From Cyclobacteriaceae bacterium (GTDB taxonomy: Bacteria > Bacteroidota > Bacteroidia > Cytophagales > Cyclobacteriaceae): DNA of 64,000 nt. This document shows positions 59,165-64,000 of the stretch, piece after piece. Each line of letters opens with the position of its first letter. Position 1 is the first letter of the stretch. The notes beneath the pieces were generated by a model, which did no database searches, had not been told where the DNA came from, and saw only the letters and a list, made by a program, of their open reading frames with translations. The position numbers were made by a program, and so were the translations under genes. The stretch is from contig JAIBBC010000001.1 of NCBI GenBank assembly GCA_019694875.1, positions 1,681,501-1,745,500 of the forward strand, given 5' to 3'.

Positions 59165-61813
59165 ATGGATACACATCAGGAAAAAACTCCCACTATGGTT
59201 CGCGCTCTTGTTCCTTTGTTGCTTTTCGTTTTTCTTATAAACAGCTCTTTTGTTTTTGCATCCGGGGTTCGCGGAACCATTAAAGGCGATGATGGCGAAG
59301 AACTCTCATTTACCACTATCTTCATTAAAGAGCTTGGCACCGGAACAACCTCTAACGCGCAAGGATATTATGAGATAGCCCTGCCGGCAGGTACCTACAC
59401 GCTTACGTTTCAATACCTCGGTCATGAAACGCAGGAGAAGCAAGTTACCGTGGGTAATGAATTCATCGAGCTTGACATTATTTTGAAAACGCAGGCTACA
59501 GAATTACGCACAGCCATTGTAACGTCCGGTAACGAAGATCCTGCCTATACCATCATGCGGAAGGCCATCGCAAAAGCGAGTTACCACATGCAACAACTCG
59601 ACAGCTATTCGGCACAGGTGTACATGAAGGGTACGGGCAAACTGGTGGATTATCCCTGGCTCGCGAAAAAGATGATTGAAAAGGAGGGTATTAAAAAGAA
59701 TCAGGCCTTTGTTGTTGAATCCGTTAGTGAAATTAAATACACCCGTCCGAATAAATTTGAAGAGCGCGTTATCTCCATTCGTACCGATGGTATCGACAAG
59801 AATGCTTCACCGGCACCGTTTCTTCAGGGAAGTTTTTACAGCCCCATCATCAATGAAGTTGTATCCCCGTTATCGCCTTCGGCATTTGCGTACTACAAGT
59901 TTGAATACCTCGGCACATTCGAAGATCGTGCTTACCAGGTTAGTGAAATTAAAGTTACGCCCCGCTTGCGCGGAGATAACGTAGTAGAAGGAACGATTTT
60001 TATCGTTGACGACTGGTGGAGCATCTATAGCCTGGATGTTGAGACAACCAAGCTGGGCATTACGTTCGGCATTAAACAGGTATATGCACCTATTGAAGAC
60101 AAAGCCTGGTTGCCCGTTTCGAATCAGTTCAAAGTTCATGGCAAGATTATGGGCTTTGAATTCGCGGGCGATTACCTGGCTACCTCCAGCAAGTATAAGA
60201 TCACGCTCAATCCCAAACTGATCGTTCCGAAAATGGAAGTAATCGATGAGAAGATCGAAAAGAAAGAAGCCAAAAAAATTGAGAAGAAGAATAAGAACAA
60301 AGACCAGGATCTGCAGGAACGCCTTGCTTCCGGGAAGGAGATCACACGCAAGGAACTTCGCCAGATCATGAAGGAGGCAGAGAAGGAAGAATTCAAGCAA
60401 ATGAAAGAGCCGGAAGTTGTTTCTGAAACCAGCTATAAAATTGACAGTGCTGCCTACAAAGGCGACTCTGTTTATTGGGCGGAGATCAGGCCGGTACCAT
60501 TGTCGAAAGATGAGGTGATGGGTTACAAGGCCATGGACAGTTCGGCCGTAGTTGAACGTAAGAAGGAAGCAGGCGATACGATCAAGCGTAATGATAAAAA
60601 CAGACGCGGCTTTCAACCCTGGGATATTTTGATTGGCGATTCGTATCGCATCTCAAAAAGTTCAAATCTTCAAATTGAGTTTCCGCAGGTGTGGTTTAAC
60701 ACGGTGGAAGGTTTTTACCTGTTGTACCGTTTGAACTATGGTATCCAGCTGCGCGACACAAGTCGCACGCGCATTAACATCCGGCCGACATTCCGTTATT
60801 CGTTTGCCCGTGAAAAGGCCAGCGGTAACATTAACTTCCAAATGCGTAACCGAAACTACCGCTTGCGCGTGGAGGGCGGACGATACATGCAGCAGTTCAA
60901 TGCCGATCAGCCGATTCTTCCGGTGGTGAATACATTCATGACGCTGCTGCTCGAAGAAAACCTGATGAAAATTTACGAGCGCGACTATGTAGATGTGCAA
61001 TACAGGCGCAGGCTCGATGACAAGTACACCATCGAAACCAACTGGACGCTCGCCAGGCGAAGGGCTATGATTAACAATACCAATTACAAATGGGTTAATC
61101 GTGATAAAATTGATGGCTACACGCGTAACGCTCCTGCAAACCTGGAAGCCGACACAACCGGCTTTGCCACGCACGAAGCTTTTACCGGTTCCGTAACGCT
61201 AACGGCAAGGCCGTGGCTGAAGTATCGCATTCGCAACGGGAGAAAATCACAGATCAACAACTCAACGCCAACGTTCACGCTGATGTACAAGAAGGGCTTT
61301 AATAGCATTTTTGGTAGCGATATAAATTTCGATCAGGTTGAAGTTGGTGCAAACCATTCGTTTAAAAACGGAGTTCGTGGGCGCGTTGACTTCAACATTC
61401 GTGCGGGGATGTTCCTCAATTCGGATAGTACCGCGTTCATGGATTACAAGCACTTTCTGGGTAACCGCACTCCGTTCAGTACAAGCGATCCGGCCGGAAG
61501 TTTCCGTCTGATGGATTATTACTTGTATAGCACATCTGATAAATACCTCGCGGTTATCGCGCACTACAACTTCCGCAGATTTTTGGTTACGTCAATTTAT
61601 GAGTTGCGCATGCTGGGTATCCGGGAGAATATGTTTGTGAACTACCTCGCCACACCTACCTCTAAAAACTATACAGAAGTAGGCTATGCGATCGATGGTA
61701 TCTTGCGAATTTTCCGTCTGGAAGGAGCGGTAGCGTTCCGCGATGGCAAGTATCTCGATTACGGCTTCAGGATCGGCATTGCCACCAACCTCACCGTTAA
61801 CTTCTCAGATTGA
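59165..61813 (+). CDS. DUF5686/carboxypeptidase-regulatory-like outer membrane protein
   Basis: 882 residues from the ATG at 59165; another ATG at 59195 gives a neat signal peptide (VRALVPLLLFVFLINSSFVF). Residues 60-140 are a carboxypeptidase-regulatory-like domain (GTIKGDDGEELSFTTIFIKE). A central charged lysine-rich linker (EKKEAKKIEKKNKNKDQDL, about 370-400) divides the N-terminal domain from a C-terminal beta-barrel-like half (alternating strands, ending LTVNFSD). The DUF5686 family is abundant in Bacteroidota and likely forms an outer membrane barrel. Function unknown. The upstream extension to 59066 overlaps nadD and is rejected. Confidence 0.85.
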   Translation: MDTHQEKTPTMVRALVPLLLFVFLINSSFVFASGVRGTIKGDDGEELSFTTIFIKELGTGTTSNAQGYYEIALPAGTYTLTFQYLGHETQEKQVTVGNEFIELDIILKTQATELRTAIVTSGNEDPAYTIMRKAIAKASYHMQQLDSYSAQVYMKGTGKLVDYPWLAKKMIEKEGIKKNQAFVVESVSEIKYTRPNKFEERVISIRTDGIDKNASPAPFLQGSFYSPIINEVVSPLSPSAFAYYKFEYLGTFEDRAYQVSEIKVTPRLRGDNVVEGTIFIVDDWWSIYSLDVETTKLGITFGIKQVYAPIEDKAWLPVSNQFKVHGKIMGFEFAGDYLATSSKYKITLNPKLIVPKMEVIDEKIEKKEAKKIEKKNKNKDQDLQERLASGKEITRKELRQIMKEAEKEEFKQMKEPEVVSETSYKIDSAAYKGDSVYWAEIRPVPLSKDEVMGYKAMDSSAVVERKKEAGDTIKRNDKNRRGFQPWDILIGDSYRISKSSNLQIEFPQVWFNTVEGFYLLYRLNYGIQLRDTSRTRINIRPTFRYSFAREKASGNINFQMRNRNYRLRVEGGRYMQQFNADQPILPVVNTFMTLLLEENLMKIYERDYVDVQYRRRLDDKYTIETNWTLARRRAMINNTNYKWVNRDKIDGYTRNAPANLEADTTGFATHEAFTGSVTLTARPWLKYRIRNGRKSQINNSTPTFTLMYKKGFNSIFGSDINFDQVEVGANHSFKNGVRGRVDFNIRAGMFLNSDSTAFMDYKHFLGNRTPFSTSDPAGSFRLMDYYLYSTSDKYLAVIAHYNFRRFLVTSIYELRMLGIRENMFVNYLATPTSKNYTEVGYAIDGILRIFRLEGAVAFRDGKYLDYGFRIGIATNLTVNFSD

Positions 61814-61843
61814 TCTTTGGAAGGGGCGTGCTAACTTCACGCC

Positions 61844-62848
61844 ATGATTCTTCCGGTCGATGAATTTTTAAAACTTCGTAAAACGCTTCCGGTGGTGGAT
61901 GTGCGTTCGGAAGGAGAATTTGCGGAAGGTCATATTCAATCAGCTCTCAATATTCCCATTCTTAATAATGCCGAACGTATTGCGGTTGGCACCGATTACA
62001 AACAAAAAGGACAGGCCGAGGCTATCCGGACAGGATTTCGGTTGGTGGGTCCGCGTTTACTCGATATTGTTGATCAGGCGAAAGCGGTGAATAACGAATT
62101 GATTGTTCATTGCTGGCGTGGCGGAATGCGCTCGGGTAACTTTTGCCAGTTTGTGGGAATGGCGGGAGTGAAAACGCATCAGCTCAAAGGCGGATATAAA
62201 GCTTATCGCAACGTTGCGCTTCAGTCCTTCAAAACTCCGTTCAAATTTGTAGTGCTCGCAGGCAGTACCGGAAGCGGTAAAACAGAAGTACTGCAGGCGT
62301 TGGCCAAAGCCGGGGAACAGGTTATCGATTTGGAGGACCTGGCCAGCCATAAAGGGTCAGTGTTCGGTGGATTGATGCAAAATCCTCAGCCCACAACAGA
62401 ACAATTTCAGAATGATCTCTTCGAAAAGATTCTGACACTTGATCCCGAAAAGCGGGTATGGATTGAAGATGAATCCGTAGCCGTTGGGAAAATTTTCCTG
62501 CCGCTGGATTTCTGGCAAACGATGGGCCGGAGTCCGGTGGTTGAATTGAAAGTCGATAAAGATGTACGCATTCAGCGATTGGTAAATGAATATGGCCCTG
62601 CAGATAAAGATCAATTTTTAGAAGCGATGACCGGCATCACCAAAAAACTGGGTGGTCAGCATTTCAAAGCGGCCAGGGAGAAGCTTTTGGAAAACGACAT
62701 GCCGGCTGTAATGGATATCTTGCTTACCTACTATGACAAAGCATATCGCAACGGCCTGGAAAAAAAGAAAAATAGAATTGCCGGGGGGTTTGTGTGGGAC
62801 GGTGGTGATAAAAACAAACTGATTAACGGACTCATGTCCTTTCAATAA
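61844..62848 (+). CDS. mnmH: tRNA 2-selenouridine synthase
   Basis: 334-residue enzyme (MnmH/SelU/YbbB): rhodanese domain with active Cys90 in [12 protein letters not shown], then a P-loop GSTGSGKT at 140-147 in the second domain. It replaces sulfur with selenium in 2-thiouridine at the wobble position of tRNA-Lys, Glu and Gln via a geranylated intermediate. The final TAA overlaps the selD ATG by one base, so both are translated together. Confidence 0.95.
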   Translation: MILPVDEFLKLRKTLPVVDVRSEGEFAEGHIQSALNIPILNNAERIAVGTDYKQKGQAEAIRTGFRLVGPRLLDIVDQAKAVNNELIVHCWRGGMRSGNFCQFVGMAGVKTHQLKGGYKAYRNVALQSFKTPFKFVVLAGSTGSGKTEVLQALAKAGEQVIDLEDLASHKGSVFGGLMQNPQPTTEQFQNDLFEKILTLDPEKRVWIEDESVAVGKIFLPLDFWQTMGRSPVVELKVDKDVRIQRLVNEYGPADKDQFLEAMTGITKKLGGQHFKAAREKLLENDMPAVMDILLTYYDKAYRNGLEKKKNRIAGGFVWDGGDKNKLINGLMSFQ

Positions 62849-63873
62849 TGGAAGAGATTAAACTTACGCAATATTCACACGGTGCGGGATGCGGCTGTAA
62901 AATTTCGCCAGCCGTGCTGGATGCCATTTTACATTCAGCGTCTCCGGTTGAGAATTTTCCCGCGCTGCTGGTGGGTAACGAAACAAAAGATGATGCTGCC
63001 GTATATGATCCGGGCGATGGCAACTGCATCATCAGCACCACCGATTTCTTCATGCCGATTGTGGATGATGCATTTACGTTCGGACAGATCGCTTCGGTTA
63101 ACGCGATCAGCGATGTGTACGCAATGGGAGGAACGCCCTTGATGGCTTTGGCGATTTTAGGGTGGCCGGTCGGGAAGCTTTCAAACGAACTGGCGCAACA
63201 GGTGCTGGAAGGCGCGAGAAAAATTTGCCGGGAAGCCAACATTCCGTTAGCAGGTGGTCATAGCATTGACAGTCCTGAACCGATTTTTGGTCTGGCGGTA
63301 ACGGGTAGTGTGCGGATGGAAAATCTAAAAAAGAACAACACCGCTACGGAAAACTGTTTACTGTACCTCACCAAGCCGTTGGGTGTGGGTATTATCACTA
63401 CTGCGCAAAAGCGCGGACTCGCAGAAGAAAAAGATATTGCGGAAGCGGTGCGCTGGATGACCGGGTTGAATACACTGGGAGCAGAACTTGGTAAGTTGCC
63501 GTATGTAACAGCACTCACCGATGTTACCGGTTTTGGATTGCTGGGGCATTTAATTGAAGTATGCGAAGGCAGCGGAGTATCAGCCGAAATCCAGTACGAT
63601 AAGATCCCCTTGCTGGATAATCTCGGTGCATACACTTCAAAGTTTATTTACCCGGATAACACGATGCGCAACTGGCAGAGCTATGAAAAGAAAGTCTCAG
63701 GCATCGGTGCGGAATCGTTGCTTACGTTGTGCGATCCGCAAACCAGCGGGGGGTTGTTGATTTGTGTAGAGGAAGTATTCAGGAATGAATTTGAAGAGCG
63801 TTTTGGTTTAAAGCCCTTCGGCAAACTGACAGTGACAAAAGCGGTGGCGGTGGAAGTTCAGAATGCGCGATAA
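62848..63873 (+). CDS. selD: selenide, water dikinase
   Basis: 341-residue enzyme making selenophosphate from selenide and ATP. The N terminus [20 protein letters not shown] holds the active Cys15 and Lys18 (a Cys form, not selenocysteine); the ATP site includes [13 protein letters not shown] and [14 protein letters not shown]. It is coexpressed with mnmH. Nothing else of selenium use (selA, selB, selC) is in this window. Confidence 0.95.
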   Translation: MEEIKLTQYSHGAGCGCKISPAVLDAILHSASPVENFPALLVGNETKDDAAVYDPGDGNCIISTTDFFMPIVDDAFTFGQIASVNAISDVYAMGGTPLMALAILGWPVGKLSNELAQQVLEGARKICREANIPLAGGHSIDSPEPIFGLAVTGSVRMENLKKNNTATENCLLYLTKPLGVGIITTAQKRGLAEEKDIAEAVRWMTGLNTLGAELGKLPYVTALTDVTGFGLLGHLIEVCEGSGVSAEIQYDKIPLLDNLGAYTSKFIYPDNTMRNWQSYEKKVSGIGAESLLTLCDPQTSGGLLICVEEVFRNEFEERFGLKPFGKLTVTKAVAVEVQNAR

Positions 63874-63943
63874 TGTTACAATTCCGCTCCAGCTTGTTAA
63901 ACCCTTCTCACAATATTTGGTCTAACCGGCTCAACAAAACTAC

Positions 63944-64000
63944 ATGAGATACTTTCCGTTACTTCTGATTTTTTTCTCGCTTCTCACCGGTTGCAATTCC
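63944..64000 (+). CDS. lipoprotein, 3' end outside window
   Basis: Nineteen codons of a gene that runs off the right edge. MRYFPLLLIFFSLLTGCNS is a lipoprotein signal with the lipobox LTGC, so the product is a lipid-anchored envelope protein. Family cannot be seen. Confidence 0.7.
   Translation, partial: MRYFPLLLIFFSLLTGCNS

Overview
The window looks like a piece of a Bacteroidota chromosome, most likely of the order Cytophagales. Signs of this are gliding-bacterium style secreted proteins with carboxypeptidase-regulatory and TonB-linked domains, a SusC-type plug, PadR/FtsX permease pairs, LytS/LytTR two-component genes, an IntDOT-like integrase lacking the box I arginine, TAnnTTTG-type promoter elements and little sign of Shine-Dalgarno sequences. 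No ribosomal RNA is present.

Region 1 (1-33.36 kb) is accessory DNA, by eye more AT-rich than the rest. From the left it holds: the end of a TPR protein; a five-gene minus-strand operon (DUF4007, 1074-residue P-loop ATPase, PAPS-reductase-like PP-loop enzyme, GHKL ATPase, GIY-YIG-like nuclease) that looks like an uncharacterised DNA-modification or anti-phage system; an S24 repressor and an XRE regulator with clear palindromic operators; a four-gene plus-strand operon with two transglutaminase-like secreted paralogues, an RHS-core protein ending in an HExxH metallopeptidase domain, and a possible immunity protein; a 1945-residue alpha-2-macroglobulin-like protein with an inserted SusC-type plug; and the backbone of an integrated element (repressor flanked by two small paralogous HTH-like proteins, a methyltransferase/Strawberry-notch helicase, a P-loop ATPase, a 3TM holin-like protein and a tyrosine recombinase) next to tRNA-Ser(UGA). 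An IS3-family (IS150-like) element with a 3-bp target duplication has split a small membrane/zinc-finger gene, which can be rebuilt in frame.

Region 2 (33.36-64 kb) is conserved chromosome: tRNA-Ser, an alkyltransferase-like protein, a sodium/solute symporter, clpS-recR-aminotransferase, a LytS/LytTR pair, a PadR/FtsX pair, DUF885 and S41 peptidases, a nucleoside-type transporter, two ECF sigma/anti-sigma pairs, gmk-nadD, and mnmH-selD for selenium modification of tRNA. The non-coding DNA here holds a roughly 190-bp fourfold tandem array of REP-like hairpins (45.1-45.9 kb) and a densely structured candidate non-coding RNA with a pseudoknot and terminator (54.6-55.03 kb).

The observations most worth following are the DUF4007/PAPS-reductase/GHKL operon, the transglutaminase-pair/RHS-metallopeptidase operon, the structured RNA, the macroglobulin-plug fusion and the IS-split gene. 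All functions are read from motifs and family knowledge; no database search was possible.
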